A stretch of DNA of 24,322 nucleotides from Candidatus Falkowbacteria bacterium CG10_big_fil_rev_8_21_14_0_10_43_11 (GCA_002778635.1 PFAS01000075.1:1-24322), one strand, 5' to 3'; positions 13,209 through 21,150 are shown, counted from the first letter of the stretch. The notes: generated by a model from the sequence alone, not told the origin. Numbers and translations are program-made.

Positions 13209-13233
13209 CTCCGATAACGATATCATTTATAAT
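13205..13233 (+). promoter_or_regulatory. Near-consensus promoter for the coiled-coil gene
   Basis: The -35 TTGACT (13205-13210), a 17-bp spacer and a perfect -10 TATAAT (13228-13233) predict a start near 13240, 21 nt before ATG 13261. The -35 overlaps the prmC stop codon. Confidence 0.85.
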
Positions 13234-13260
13234 AACAGCAGCTATTCACAAGTTAAATTT

Positions 13261-13626
13261 ATGAAATTTACCGCCAAAAATAATAACAATGTAGCGACCA
13301 AAGATGACATCAAAGCCATTCATAAAATAATGGCTACAAAAACAGATTTAAAAAAATTAGAGAAAGACTTGCGCCACGACATGGCTATTACGGATAACAA
13401 AATAGATAAACTGATTACTGATTCGTTAAATACTCATGAAAGGCTGCAAAAAATTGAGGAAACTATGGCAACTAAAGACGACATTAATAAAGTGCTGGGC
13501 GCGGTGGATATGGCAATAGGTCAATATCAGGAAATAAAAATTGAACAGTTATCTAATTTATCCGCTCATCAAAGATTTGAAGCCGACACTGCCAAATTAA
13601 AAATTCATGCCGAATTACAGGCATAA
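13261..13626 (+). CDS. Coiled-coil protein with ATKDD repeats
   Basis: This 121-aa protein is almost wholly helical and charged. It carries a recurring motif: ATKDDI at 12-17, ATKTDL at 25-30, a degenerate AITDNK at 42-47 and ATKDDI at 70-75. Each is followed by a heptad-like stretch, so it probably forms a coiled-coil oligomer. There is no signal or TM helix. Function is unknown. I start at ATG 13261 because the promoter puts transcription at about 13240. It is a separate unit with a terminator at 13648-13676. Confidence 0.8.
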   Translation: MKFTAKNNNNVATKDDIKAIHKIMATKTDLKKLEKDLRHDMAITDNKIDKLITDSLNTHERLQKIEETMATKDDINKVLGAVDMAIGQYQEIKIEQLSNLSAHQRFEADTAKLKIHAELQA

Positions 13627-13647
13627 ACTTACAAAATATAAAAAAAT

Positions 13648-13676
13648 AAAGTCGCTCTCAATGAGGCGGCTTTTTT
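13648..13676. terminator. Bidirectional terminator
   Basis: The stem AAAGTCGC/GCGGCTTT plus CTC/GAG (one bulged T, loop AAT) is followed by TTT on the plus strand. It is preceded by an A-run that becomes T on the minus strand. It separates the convergent coiled-coil and DUF3048 genes. Confidence 0.88.
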
Positions 13677-13695
13677 GAATTTTAAACAAAATTTC

Positions 13696-14817
13696 TTAAA
13701 TTGAAACCTGTCCTTCTCCCTGTATCACTTCAATCCAGGTCGTGCCGGCGTTAAAACGCACTTCTTCTTCGTTGGCATCATAAATTTTTTCCCTCTTTTC
13801 TTTGCTTTCTTTCTTCCACTTCCCTATTTCGCAAATTCCGTCAAAACAATACCATGATTTGCCTTCGCCGATTGTGTCCATTTGGCGGCGCAATTCCGCG
13901 TCCAATATTTTTGATTTTACTTTCATTATCACGATATTTTTAGAAACTATCGGCGCGCCATCAGCGTCTTTATGCTGGGCGCCGCCGAGATAGCGCGCGT
14001 ATTCGTTTTTCTCCGCGTCATATTTCCAGTTCACCAAAAAATCGTGAACGGAAAAATTAACGGCGACGCTGCTGCTCGCGCGCGCTTCTAACGCCGCCTC
14101 GTCTTTATACAGCCAAAAATCGTAATCGCTAGTTTTTAAATTCATTTTTTCCAAATATTTATTCAGGTTGGCGGAAGAGGCAAAAATATTATGCGGCGCG
14201 ACATAATCATTCGCCCGCCAAAAATACTGGCCTTGATAAAATTCGTTAAGATTGGGGATAGACTCGTTTCTAAGCCTGTTTAAAGCTTCTGGACTGCCGC
14301 CGACATGCGCGTAAAGCGCGTTATAACCTTCCGTCCAATCAAGATAATACGGACGCGCGCTGCGTACCGGACCAATCTTCACGATAGGGTTTGAAGTGGC
14401 AAAAACCGCAAGATACCGCGTAATCCCTGATTCGGCTTTGGCTTCATACACGATATTCGCCCGCGCCAGCCCCCATTGCGGCCGCGCCAGCGGATCGTTG
14501 TCAATCATTACCGCAACCGGATAATAATCCGCGTCTTTAGGGTCAACATAAACGCCGTCAATATGCCGGCGGACGTAAAAACTGGGAATACTATCCGGCG
14601 GCGCGACTGCCTTAATAATTTTTTCTTTGCTTAGAGCCAAAGAATTAAAAATATTTGCTTTAATTTCCTGATTAACCGCCAGCCAAAAGATGATCAAAGA
14701 CGCGCCGGAAAAAATTGCCAAAATTAAAATTGCTCGCACTGGCCAATTTATCTTGGACCAATACCTAGCAGTTTTAACTTTAAAACTATTGAGGAGTTGT
14801 AAAATTTTGTTTTTCAT
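13696..14817 (-). CDS. DUF3048 (YerB-like) membrane-anchored protein
   Basis: This 373-aa protein has one N-terminal TM helix (about 27-49), so most of it is probably outside the membrane. A DUF3048 N-terminal domain contains the typical PVAVMIDNDP, RPQWGL, IVYEA, GITRYLAVF and GPVRSARPYYLDW segments. The C-terminal DUF3048 part ends near GTTWIEVIQGEG. The biochemical role of the family is not established. An SD AAGGAGG sits only about 1 nt before the ATG, which is unusually close. No better in-frame start is visible downstream. It lies after rplY on the same strand. Confidence 0.88.
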   Translation of the reverse strand: MKNKILQLLNSFKVKTARYWSKINWPVRAILILAIFSGASLIIFWLAVNQEIKANIFNSLALSKEKIIKAVAPPDSIPSFYVRRHIDGVYVDPKDADYYPVAVMIDNDPLARPQWGLARANIVYEAKAESGITRYLAVFATSNPIVKIGPVRSARPYYLDWTEGYNALYAHVGGSPEALNRLRNESIPNLNEFYQGQYFWRANDYVAPHNIFASSANLNKYLEKMNLKTSDYDFWLYKDEAALEARASSSVAVNFSVHDFLVNWKYDAEKNEYARYLGGAQHKDADGAPIVSKNIVIMKVKSKILDAELRRQMDTIGEGKSWYCFDGICEIGKWKKESKEKREKIYDANEEEVRFNAGTTWIEVIQGEGQVSI

Positions 14818-14828
14818 TCCTCCTTAAT

Positions 14829-14866
14829 TAGCTTCTTCTTACTTCTTACTTCTTACTTCTTACTTT
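14829..14866. repeat. ACTTCTT word repeat at the rplY stop
   Basis: The 7-nt word ACTTCTT recurs about four times in tandem, and the tract spans the rplY stop codon. The same words occur in the opposite orientation at 21574-21597 after rplK (GTAAGAAGTTAGAAGTAAG). It may have changed the end of the rplY reading frame. Confidence 0.7.
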
Positions 14867-15515
14867 CCTCCTTTTTCCCTTCCGCTTTTTCGCCTTCGCC
14901 GGCCGGAACTGCCGCTTCGCCTTCAACCGGAACTGCCGCTTCCGCCACTGGCGCTTCCACTTCCTCTTCTTTCGGCTCAGATACGTTCACCACTATTTCT
15001 TCGGCGTCATTAAGTATTTTTACCGCCGCCGGAACGCGCAAATCCTTAACATGAATAGCGCTGTCAAAAGAATTTAATACTGAAATATCAACTTCAATTT
15101 TATGCAACAAATCTCCCGGCAAACATTCAATTTCCACTTCATTCAAGCGCTTGATAATAACGCCGCCTTCGCTTTTGACTATTGGCGCTTCGCCCGTTAA
15201 TTCAATTTCCACCGCGGCAGTAAGCTTTTCTTTCAAATCCACTTCGTAAAAATCGGCATGGATTATTTTGCTTTTCATCGGATCGCGCTGGATGTCGTGA
15301 ATAAGCACTTTTTTGCTTTGGCCGTCGTCTAACACCAAATCTACCAAACTTGATTCTCCCGCTTCTTCGTATAATTTTTCCAATTGCAAACCGTTGACGG
15401 CAAGGCTTAAGGCCGGATTTCCTTTGCAGTACGCGACTGCCGGCACCGCCCCCTCGCGGCGCAAATCATTGGCTGATAATTCTTTTGTTCTTGTTTTTGC
15501 TTTAAGTTGAGTCAT
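14853..15515 (-). CDS. rplY: 50S ribosomal protein L25 (CTC form)
   Basis: This 220-aa protein binds 5S rRNA in the large subunit. The N-terminal L25 domain (about 1-90) has LRREGAVPAVAY and VLIHDIQRDPMKSKIIHADFYEVD. A C-terminal beta domain (about 95-180) has GVIIKRLNEVEIECLPGDL. It ends with an acidic Ala/Glu/Pro/Val-rich tail of about 40 residues, typical of the longer CTC form. It lies downstream of rodA on the same strand. No strong SD is seen. Confidence 0.95.
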   Translation of the reverse strand: MTQLKAKTRTKELSANDLRREGAVPAVAYCKGNPALSLAVNGLQLEKLYEEAGESSLVDLVLDDGQSKKVLIHDIQRDPMKSKIIHADFYEVDLKEKLTAAVEIELTGEAPIVKSEGGVIIKRLNEVEIECLPGDLLHKIEVDISVLNSFDSAIHVKDLRVPAAVKILNDAEEIVVNVSEPKEEEVEAPVAEAAVPVEGEAAVPAGEGEKAEGKKEESKK

Positions 15516-15632
15516 ACGAAAATAATTATAAAGTTAAAAGTTATAAAGTTTATAAAGCCACTGTCATTCCTATTTATATAGTAAATGCGCTAAAAAGTCA
15601 ACCTTACCGTAAAAATAGCAAAAATCAAAAAT

Positions 15633-15672
15633 TGACTTTACGGACTTTATGAACTTTTGACTTTACGGACTT
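15633..15672. repeat. GACTTTACGG word repeat after rodA
   Basis: Words TGACTTTACGGACTTTATG and AACTTTTGACTTTACGGACTT run into the rodA stop codon. The tract is nearly identical to the one inside cca at 3008-3046 and lies in the same orientation relative to its gene. A further AAAGTTATAAAGTTTATAAAG tract is at about 15530-15557, before rplY. Confidence 0.7.
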
Positions 15673-16774
15673 AATTGTGTCTGGCGTGGATTATCACGCT
15701 TTCAACAATGCCGACTAAAATTAAACTGGCAATTAACGAACTGCCGCCGTAGCTTACCAAGGGCAGAGTAATTCCGACTACCGGCAGAAGGCCGACATTC
15801 ATGCCGATATTGATAAAAGTTTCAATAAAAAGCAAAATGATCGCGCCTAAAATTATGTACAAACCGAAATTATTATCAATCCGCCACACCCAATGAATCA
15901 AGCGAAAAAAAAATACCGTTAAACAAATCATCAACAAGCTTATTCCTAAAAATCCCAGCTCTTCCCCGATGACGGCAAAAATAAAATCCGTCTGGCTTTC
16001 CGGCAAAAACTTGAGTTGCGACTGTGAGCCAAAACCCAAGCCCTTGCCGATAAATTTTCCCGACCCAACGGCGATGATTGCTTGAGCCGCGTTATATCCC
16101 TTATCCAGCGAACTTACGTTAGGATTAATGAAGGTCAATATTCTTTCTTTTTGATAATCCTTCAACAAAAAGAAAAAGCTAAAGACAAAAAACAAACAGG
16201 TTATTAAAATAATCGGAATAATTTGTTTCCGATTTAAGCCAAAAATACCCGTGATCGCGAGCCAAAATAAAAAAATAATCATCGCCGAGCCAAAATCCGG
16301 CTGGAGTAAAATTAGCGCTATCGGCAAAACGACCATTAAACCAGTTAAAGTCAAATGCTTTAATTGGTTAATTTTGTAAGAAGCGGAAGAAAAATATTTG
16401 GCAAGCGTTAACACCACTATTATTTTTACCAGTTCCGACGGCTGGAGGCTAAAGCCGAAAAATTCAAACCAAGCGCGCGTGCCGCGCACCGGCGCGCCTA
16501 AAAATAAAACTAGCGCCAAGACGACGATCCCACCGGCATAAATCCACCGGCTTAGGCCGTACAGCGAATGAAAATCAAACAAGCTGAACAAAAAAAGCAG
16601 CGTTATCCCAATGCCCGCAAAAACGCATTGTTTTTTAAAATTCAATAAACTCATTTCCCCGTTGCCAAGACCGACGCTGTAAATGGCGGCAAGGCCAAAA
16701 CTAACCAACATAACTACGGCTGAAAATACGATCCAATCAAAACGCTTGAAATGATTTAATAGCCGATGAAACAT
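15671..16774 (-). CDS. rodA: RodA-type peptidoglycan glycosyltransferase (FtsW/RodA/SpoVE family)
   Basis: This 367-aa polytopic membrane protein has about ten TM helices and polymerises lipid II into glycan strands for wall growth. Family motifs are visible: GTRAWFEFFGFSLQPSELVK (99-118), LLQPDFGSA (156-164) and GKGLGFGSQSQLKFLPES (243-260). These are followed by the catalytic-type Asp263 in QTDFIFAVIGEELGF. The C-terminal LPLVSYGGSSL segment is standard. The GSQSQLKFLPES context is closer to RodA than to FtsW, but the distinction is by eye. The partner penicillin-binding protein is not in the window. Confidence 0.9.
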   Translation of the reverse strand: MFHRLLNHFKRFDWIVFSAVVMLVSFGLAAIYSVGLGNGEMSLLNFKKQCVFAGIGITLLFLFSLFDFHSLYGLSRWIYAGGIVVLALVLFLGAPVRGTRAWFEFFGFSLQPSELVKIIVVLTLAKYFSSASYKINQLKHLTLTGLMVVLPIALILLQPDFGSAMIIFLFWLAITGIFGLNRKQIIPIILITCLFFVFSFFFLLKDYQKERILTFINPNVSSLDKGYNAAQAIIAVGSGKFIGKGLGFGSQSQLKFLPESQTDFIFAVIGEELGFLGISLLMICLTVFFFRLIHWVWRIDNNFGLYIILGAIILLFIETFINIGMNVGLLPVVGITLPLVSYGGSSLIASLILVGIVESVIIHARHN

Positions 16775-16786
16775 AATAAAAAACGA

Positions 16787-16898
16787 CTAATTTCTAATGT
16801 CTAATTTCTAATTAAATCCCAATGTTTAATGAAAAAATGACTAAATAATTCTAGAAATTAGACATTCAGGCATTAGGCATTGATTAGAAATTAGACAT
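16787..16898. repeat. Word-repeat inverted repeat before rodA
   Basis: CTAATTTCTAATGTCTAATT (left) and TAGAAATTAGACATT / GATTAGAAATTAGACATT (right) are reverse complements. The spacer can therefore form a long hairpin. It fills the gap between the 310-aa gene stop and the rodA start. Confidence 0.7.
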
Positions 16899-17831
16899 TT
16901 ATTTTTCTTGTCCCGGCCCCAGTTCAAAGGGAATGTAGTTTTCTTTATCAAAAATATTTACGGAAGGGAGTATCGTTATCTGCGCGCCGGTAAAATTTGC
17001 CGGCCAAATTATTTCAACTTTCTTGCTTTCCCAGGAATAAAATTTTTCTATTTTATATTTATTTATCCCCACTATGTTTCCGCCCGTTTGCGCTAAAATA
17101 TAAAAATCAACCTCCCAATAATTATAAGGCGAATTATTACGCGCGCTAAACCGCAGAGAGTTTATTGGGATTCCGCCGCCCGCTCCTTCGCCGCCGGTGA
17201 AATTAACATCGGAAACGGCGATGTCGGCGAGCGTTTCTATTTTTTCCGCAATGCTTTTAAAATCATCCGCCGACGCGCGCTTCCAACTGATATTTTCTAT
17301 TTTTACCGTTGCACCCGCGGCTTGCGCACTGGGATTTAAAAAAGAAGTTAAATATTTTTTTTCTCCGGGCAAAATAAATTCATGCTGAACCGGAGTTTTT
17401 TGGCCGTTACTCGTAAAATAATAATCAAAATCAACATGCCAGCCGATATTTTGGTTTTCCACCGCGGCCGCCAAATCATAAGTATTGTTTGAACTGGGAA
17501 AAGCAGCCGTTTGGCCGATTTTTAAACTCTGCGCGCTTTTGGCAACGATTGCGCCGTGATTGATAGTCGGCATTGACGCGAGCAGGCGCGCCATTTGTTC
17601 GTCCTCCGCCATGCCTTTGGCAAAATAATGGCTAAAGCCGTAAATGACGTAAACCCATAACGACGCGCTCACCGCAATTAAAACGCCGTACAGTATTTTT
17701 TTTAACAAAGACTGATGCTCTACCCACCATAAGCCAAAATCAAGCTGGCGATTAGTCGGTCCGTCCACCGGCCGGTAAGCGGCTAAATTATTATTTAATT
17801 TGGTTGAATTTGTTTCCTCCTTTTTGGGCAT
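16899..17831 (-). CDS. Single-TM membrane protein, unknown family
   Basis: I do not recognise this 310-aa protein. A 45-residue polar cytoplasmic N-terminus is followed by one TM helix (about 46-68). A large, probably extracytoplasmic, beta-rich domain runs from about 75 to 310 and includes WKRASADDF, SLRFSARNNSPYNYWEVDFY and NIFDKENYIPFELGPG. Its place upstream of rodA on the same strand suggests an envelope role, which is inference. A promoter at 17915-17942 probably drives this gene and the genes downstream. No SD precedes the ATG. Confidence 0.78.
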   Translation of the reverse strand: MPKKEETNSTKLNNNLAAYRPVDGPTNRQLDFGLWWVEHQSLLKKILYGVLIAVSASLWVYVIYGFSHYFAKGMAEDEQMARLLASMPTINHGAIVAKSAQSLKIGQTAAFPSSNNTYDLAAAVENQNIGWHVDFDYYFTSNGQKTPVQHEFILPGEKKYLTSFLNPSAQAAGATVKIENISWKRASADDFKSIAEKIETLADIAVSDVNFTGGEGAGGGIPINSLRFSARNNSPYNYWEVDFYILAQTGGNIVGINKYKIEKFYSWESKKVEIIWPANFTGAQITILPSVNIFDKENYIPFELGPGQEK

Positions 17832-17837
17832 AGGTAA

Positions 17838-17903
17838 TTAGTCAAAAGTTGAAAGTCCATAAAGTCTGTAAAGTCATGGATGTAAAAATACCTCTAACTT
17901 TAT
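17838..17903. repeat. AAAGTCCATAAAGTCTG word repeat
   Basis: AGTCAAAAGTTGAAAGTCC, ATAAAGTCTGTAAAGTC and the facing AACTTTATGGATT form word repeats with a short inverted repeat. The words are the reverse complement of those at 3008-3046 and 15633-15672. The tract lies in the leader of the 310-aa gene. Confidence 0.6.
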
Positions 17904-17914
17904 GGATTGAATTT

Positions 17915-17942
17915 ATTATATCATAAATTCTGCCGGCGACAA
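17915..17942 (-). promoter_or_regulatory. Promoter for the rodA-rplY gene group
   Basis: On the minus strand -35 TTGTCG (17942-17937), a 16-bp spacer and a perfect -10 TATAAT (17920-17915) with a preceding TG (TGA-TATAAT) predict a start near 17908. The gene order read from it is the unknown membrane protein, rodA, rplY and DUF3048. The leader would contain the word repeat. Confidence 0.65.
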
Positions 17943-17972
17943 AATAAAAAGGCCCACAAGGTTTTTGTTATT

Positions 17973-18009
17973 TTGTCAACTTTCCCCCTTTTAAAATATA
18001 TGCTAAAAT
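17973..18009 (+). promoter_or_regulatory. Candidate gyrB promoter region
   Basis: TTGTCA (17973-17978) is followed 18 bp later by TATATG (17997-18002), and TGC-TAAAAT (18001-18009) is an overlapping extended -10. Either could serve gyrB, with a leader of about 65 nt. A TATAAT at 18070-18075 is too close to the ATG for an ordinary leader. Confidence 0.4.
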
Positions 18010-18078
18010 AATTATGGAAATTAACACCTTTGTTGTGTTTTTATTTTAATTTAATTTGCAGATTTGCATTATAATTTT

Positions 18079-20094
18079 ATGGCAAAAAAACAAACGCAAA
18101 AATCAGATTACACGGCTGAAAGCATCACTGTACTGGAAGGGCTAGACCCGGTCAGAAAACGACCGGGTATGTATATTGGCTCCACTTCCGCCACCGGTCT
18201 GCACCATTTGATTTGGGAGGTAGTGGATAACGGCATTGATGAAGCGATGGCCGGCTATGCCACGGAAATCAAAGTAGCTTTACTTCCGGATGGAATGGTT
18301 GAAGTTTATGATAACGGTCGCGGCATTCCGGTGGGCATTCATTCCGTTACCAAAGTGTCCGCTTTGGAAACGGTGATGACGAAATTACACGCGGGCGGAA
18401 AATTCGGCGGCGGCGGCTATAAGGTTTCCGGCGGTTTGCACGGCGTCGGCGTTTCGGTCGTCAACGCTTTGTCGGAATACACCAAAGCCGAAGTGCGCCG
18501 TGAAGGAAAAGTTTGGTTGCAGGAATACAAGCGCGGCATACCGCAGAAAAAAACGCACGCTATCGGCACCGCCAAAAATACCAGCACGACTATTACTTTT
18601 AAGCCTGATCCGACTATTTTTACCGAGCTGGAATTTGACTGGGGAAAAATTTTGGACCGCATGCGCCAACAGGCTTATTTGACCAAAGGCATCACTATCG
18701 CCGTTTGGGACAAGCGCCCCGGCCATCGGCTTAAAAATTTTAAATTTCACTTTGAAGGCGGCATTAAAGCTTACATTAAATCGCTTAACCAGCACAGCGC
18801 GCCCAAACACGACACGATTTTTTACGCGGAAAAAGACATTGAGAGTTCTAAAGTGGAAGTCGCTTTGCAGTATAACGACGAATATAACGAGGAAGTTTTC
18901 GCTTTCGCGAATAACATTCACAATCCGGAAGGCGGCACCCATGTGCAGGGTTTTCGCACGGCTTTGACGCGCGTCCTCAACGCTTACGCGCGCAAACAAA
19001 ATTTATTAAAAGAAAAAGACGAAAACTTAACGGGCGACGATACGCGCGAAGGTTTGACCGCAATAATTTCCGTAAAATTAACCGACCCGCAGTTTGAAGG
19101 CCAGACTAAAAGTAAGTTGGGCAACGCGGAAATGAAAAATTACGTTGAGCAGGTTTTTGGCGAAGCTTTTACTGTTTTTTTGGAAGAGCATCCGCGGGAA
19201 GCCGAGGCGATTATCGGCAAATGCGTACTGTCGGCGCAAGCGCGTCTCGCCGCCCGCACGGCGCGCGCGAATATTTTGCGCAAAGGCGCGCTGGAAGGAA
19301 TGACTTTGCCCGGCAAACTCGCCGACTGCTCCTCGCGCAAAGCCGAGGAATGCGAACTTTACATCGTTGAGGGAGACTCGGCCGGCGGCTCGGCGAAACA
19401 AGGCCGTGACCGCCATTTTCAAGCCATCCTTCCCTTGCGCGGCAAAATTTTAAACGTGGAACGCGCGCGTTTAGATAAAATGCTTGGAAACAATGAAATC
19501 AAAAATTTGGTAATCGCGCTGGGCACGAACATTGACGAACAATTGGATATCACGAAACTGCGCTATCATCGCGTGATTATCATGACCGATGCGGATGTGG
19601 ACGGCGCGCACATTCGTACCTTACTTTTGACTTTATTCTACCGCCACTTCCGGCAATTCGTGGAAAACGGACATCTTTACATCGCCCAGCCGCCGTTATA
19701 TCAAATAAAAAAAGACAAAGACGTAAGCTACGCTTACTCGGATGATGAAAAAAATTCCACTGTTAAAAAACTTGGCGGCGGCGAAGTGGAGGAAACGGAA
19801 AAAGAGTCCGAAGAAGAAATGACCGTTGCGGAAGAGGCGGCGGCGGAAGCGGAAGAAGTAAAAAAATCAGCGAACAAAATCCACATCCAGCGCTACAAGG
19901 GCTTGGGTGAAATGAATCCGGAACAGCTTTGGGAAACGACCATGAACCCCGAACATCGCATTTTATTGCAGGTTTCCGTGGATGACGCGGCGCGGGCCGA
20001 CGAAACTTTTGATATTTTGATGGGTTCCGACGTCGTGCCGCGCAAAAAGTTTATCCAAGCGCATGCCAAAAACGTGCAAAATTTGGACATATAA
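18079..20094 (+). CDS. gyrB: DNA gyrase subunit B
   Basis: This 671-aa type II topoisomerase ATPase subunit works with GyrA to introduce negative supercoils. The GHKL ATPase start is clear: GLDPVRKRPGMYIGST (21-36), then EVVDNGIDEA with catalytic Glu47 and Asn51. The TOPRIM motifs are EGDSAGG (Glu431) and DADVDGAH (Asp504, Asp506, Asp508). The C-terminal YKGLGEMNPEQLW segment follows. QAILPLRGKILNVE supports GyrB over ParE. An acidic Glu/Ala-rich insert (about 566-596) precedes the YKGLGEM segment. ATG 18079 is preferred over an upstream TTG (18064). No SD is seen. Confidence 0.96.
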   Translation: MAKKQTQKSDYTAESITVLEGLDPVRKRPGMYIGSTSATGLHHLIWEVVDNGIDEAMAGYATEIKVALLPDGMVEVYDNGRGIPVGIHSVTKVSALETVMTKLHAGGKFGGGGYKVSGGLHGVGVSVVNALSEYTKAEVRREGKVWLQEYKRGIPQKKTHAIGTAKNTSTTITFKPDPTIFTELEFDWGKILDRMRQQAYLTKGITIAVWDKRPGHRLKNFKFHFEGGIKAYIKSLNQHSAPKHDTIFYAEKDIESSKVEVALQYNDEYNEEVFAFANNIHNPEGGTHVQGFRTALTRVLNAYARKQNLLKEKDENLTGDDTREGLTAIISVKLTDPQFEGQTKSKLGNAEMKNYVEQVFGEAFTVFLEEHPREAEAIIGKCVLSAQARLAARTARANILRKGALEGMTLPGKLADCSSRKAEECELYIVEGDSAGGSAKQGRDRHFQAILPLRGKILNVERARLDKMLGNNEIKNLVIALGTNIDEQLDITKLRYHRVIIMTDADVDGAHIRTLLLTLFYRHFRQFVENGHLYIAQPPLYQIKKDKDVSYAYSDDEKNSTVKKLGGGEVEETEKESEEEMTVAEEAAAEAEEVKKSANKIHIQRYKGLGEMNPEQLWETTMNPEHRILLQVSVDDAARADETFDILMGSDVVPRKKFIQAHAKNVQNLDI

Positions 20095-20095
20095 T

Positions 20096-20172
20096 CTTAC
20101 AAATTACAAATTAATTGCCAATATACGAATATTTTAATTTGTATATTTGTATGAATATTTGTAATTTGTAAG
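20096..20172. repeat. Inverted repeat after gyrB
   Basis: CTTACAAATTACAAAT (20096-20111) and ATTTGTAATTTGTAAG (20157-20172) are perfect 16-bp reverse complements. Repeated AATATTTGTA/ATACGAATAT words lie between them. It may end gyrB transcription or stabilise its mRNA. It directly precedes the secE promoter. Confidence 0.8.
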
Positions 20173-20177
20173 GTAAT

Positions 20178-20206
20178 TTGACATATTTTTTCAACCGCAG
20201 TATAAT
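20178..20206 (+). promoter_or_regulatory. Consensus promoter for secE-nusG-rplK-rplA
   Basis: TTGACA (20178-20183), exactly 17 bp, then TATAAT (20201-20206): both hexamers are perfect. The start would be near 20213. It is the best promoter in the window and fits a ribosomal-protein operon. Confidence 0.92.
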
Positions 20207-20224
20207 GTGGACAACATAAGAACT

Positions 20225-20252
20225 GTTCCGAAAGCTATCGGAACTGTTTTTT
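20225..20252 (+). promoter_or_regulatory. Terminator-like hairpin in the secE leader
   Basis: GTTCCGA-AAGCTA-TCGGAAC (7-bp stem, 6-nt loop) is followed by TGTTTTTT. It lies between the predicted transcript start and the secE ATG at 20266. As the only element between promoter and first gene, it could attenuate the operon. It also shares the CGA-six bases-TCG form of the rpsB and sCache leader hairpins. Confidence 0.65.
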
Positions 20253-20265
20253 AAACCAATTATTT

Positions 20266-20454
20266 ATGAATTTTGCCAATAAAATCAGCGCTTACATCAA
20301 AGAATCAATTGAGGAAATAAAAAAAGTCACTTGGCCGACGCGCAAAGAAACGAAAAATTACACTTTGCTCGTGATCGGCGCCAGTTTGGCAATTGCCGCC
20401 TATTTAGGCGCGCTGGATTATATTTTTAATTTTATACTAGAGCTAATATTATAA
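20266..20454 (+). CDS. secE: Preprotein translocase subunit SecE
   Basis: This 62-aa short SecE has the conserved amphipathic segment SIEEIKKVTWPTRKET (about 14-29). One TM helix follows (about 33-58). It clamps SecY in the membrane. The size is normal for the single-TM form. It is upstream of nusG, the standard gene order. Confidence 0.95.
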   Translation: MNFANKISAYIKESIEEIKKVTWPTRKETKNYTLLVIGASLAIAAYLGALDYIFNFILELIL

Positions 20455-20503
20455 TAACTAATTAGTGACGATTTGTCATAAATTAGTGGCTATTCGTGAA
20501 TTT

Positions 20504-21046
20504 ATGAAGCAATCATCTAATGTGGGCAAACGCTGGTACGCCATCCATACTTACAGCGGCTACGAAGAAAATGTGGTGCGCAATTTAAAACAGCGCATTG
20601 AATCCATGGACATGGAGGATAAAATTTTTGATATTATCGTTCCCAAAGAAAAAAAAATTAAAATAAAAAATGGCAAACGGCAAGTGATTGAAGAAAAAAT
20701 TTTTCCCGGCTATGTGCTGGTGAGCATGCTCGTAACGGACGATTCCTGGTATGTCGTACGCAATACGCCGAATGTTACCGGCTTTATCGGCACCGGCACC
20801 ATCCCTACACCGATTTCAGACAAGGAAATTCAGGACCTGCAGAAGCGCATGGGCGTGGAAGAGCCAAAATTTACGATTGACGTTACTGCCGGCGCGCCGG
20901 TACGAATTACCGACGGCCCGTTCAAAAATATGGAAGGCAAAGTAATGGAGGTTGACCAAGAAAAAGGAAAAATCAAAATACTGGTGTCCATGTTCGGCCG
21001 CGAAACGCCGGTGAACTTGGATTTCTTACAAATTAAAAAAATATAA
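20504..21046 (+). CDS. nusG: Transcription termination/antitermination factor NusG
   Basis: This 181-aa protein couples RNA polymerase to Rho or the ribosome. The NGN domain starts KRWYAIHTYSGYEENV (about 9-24) and continues through EEKIFPGYVLVSM. The C-terminal KOW domain (about 125-175) has VRITDGPFKNMEGKV and FGRETPVNLDF. I start at ATG 20504. A GTG at 20465 would add 13 unrelated residues encoded by the ATTAGTG-type word repeat upstream. Confidence 0.95.
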   Translation: MKQSSNVGKRWYAIHTYSGYEENVVRNLKQRIESMDMEDKIFDIIVPKEKKIKIKNGKRQVIEEKIFPGYVLVSMLVTDDSWYVVRNTPNVTGFIGTGTIPTPISDKEIQDLQKRMGVEEPKFTIDVTAGAPVRITDGPFKNMEGKVMEVDQEKGKIKILVSMFGRETPVNLDFLQIKKI

Positions 21047-21149
21047 AATCAGTTGCTTAGTTAATTAGTTACTTAGCTTAAAATTCTATAGGTAACTAAA
21101 AGCTTCTTTGACTATGCAACTAATTAACTGTTTAACTGATAAACTAATA
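21047..21149. repeat. Word-repeat spacer between nusG and rplK
   Basis: Words CTTAGTTAATTAGTTACTTAG (left) face GCAACTAATTAACTGTTTAAC (right) as an imperfect inverted repeat around a centre with TAGGTAACTAAAAG. It fills the spacer, leaving no SD for rplK. Confidence 0.6.
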
Positions 21150-21150
21150 T

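Noticed and set aside
14829..14866. Possible CRISPR or tandem-repeat array
   Set aside because: The repeat unit is only 7 bases with no spacers, and no cas genes are present. It is treated as a word repeat.
18385..18999. 204-aa open frame on the minus strand inside gyrB
   Set aside because: It is antisense to well-conserved gyrB sequence, resembles no family, and is explained by the base composition of the codons on the other strand.
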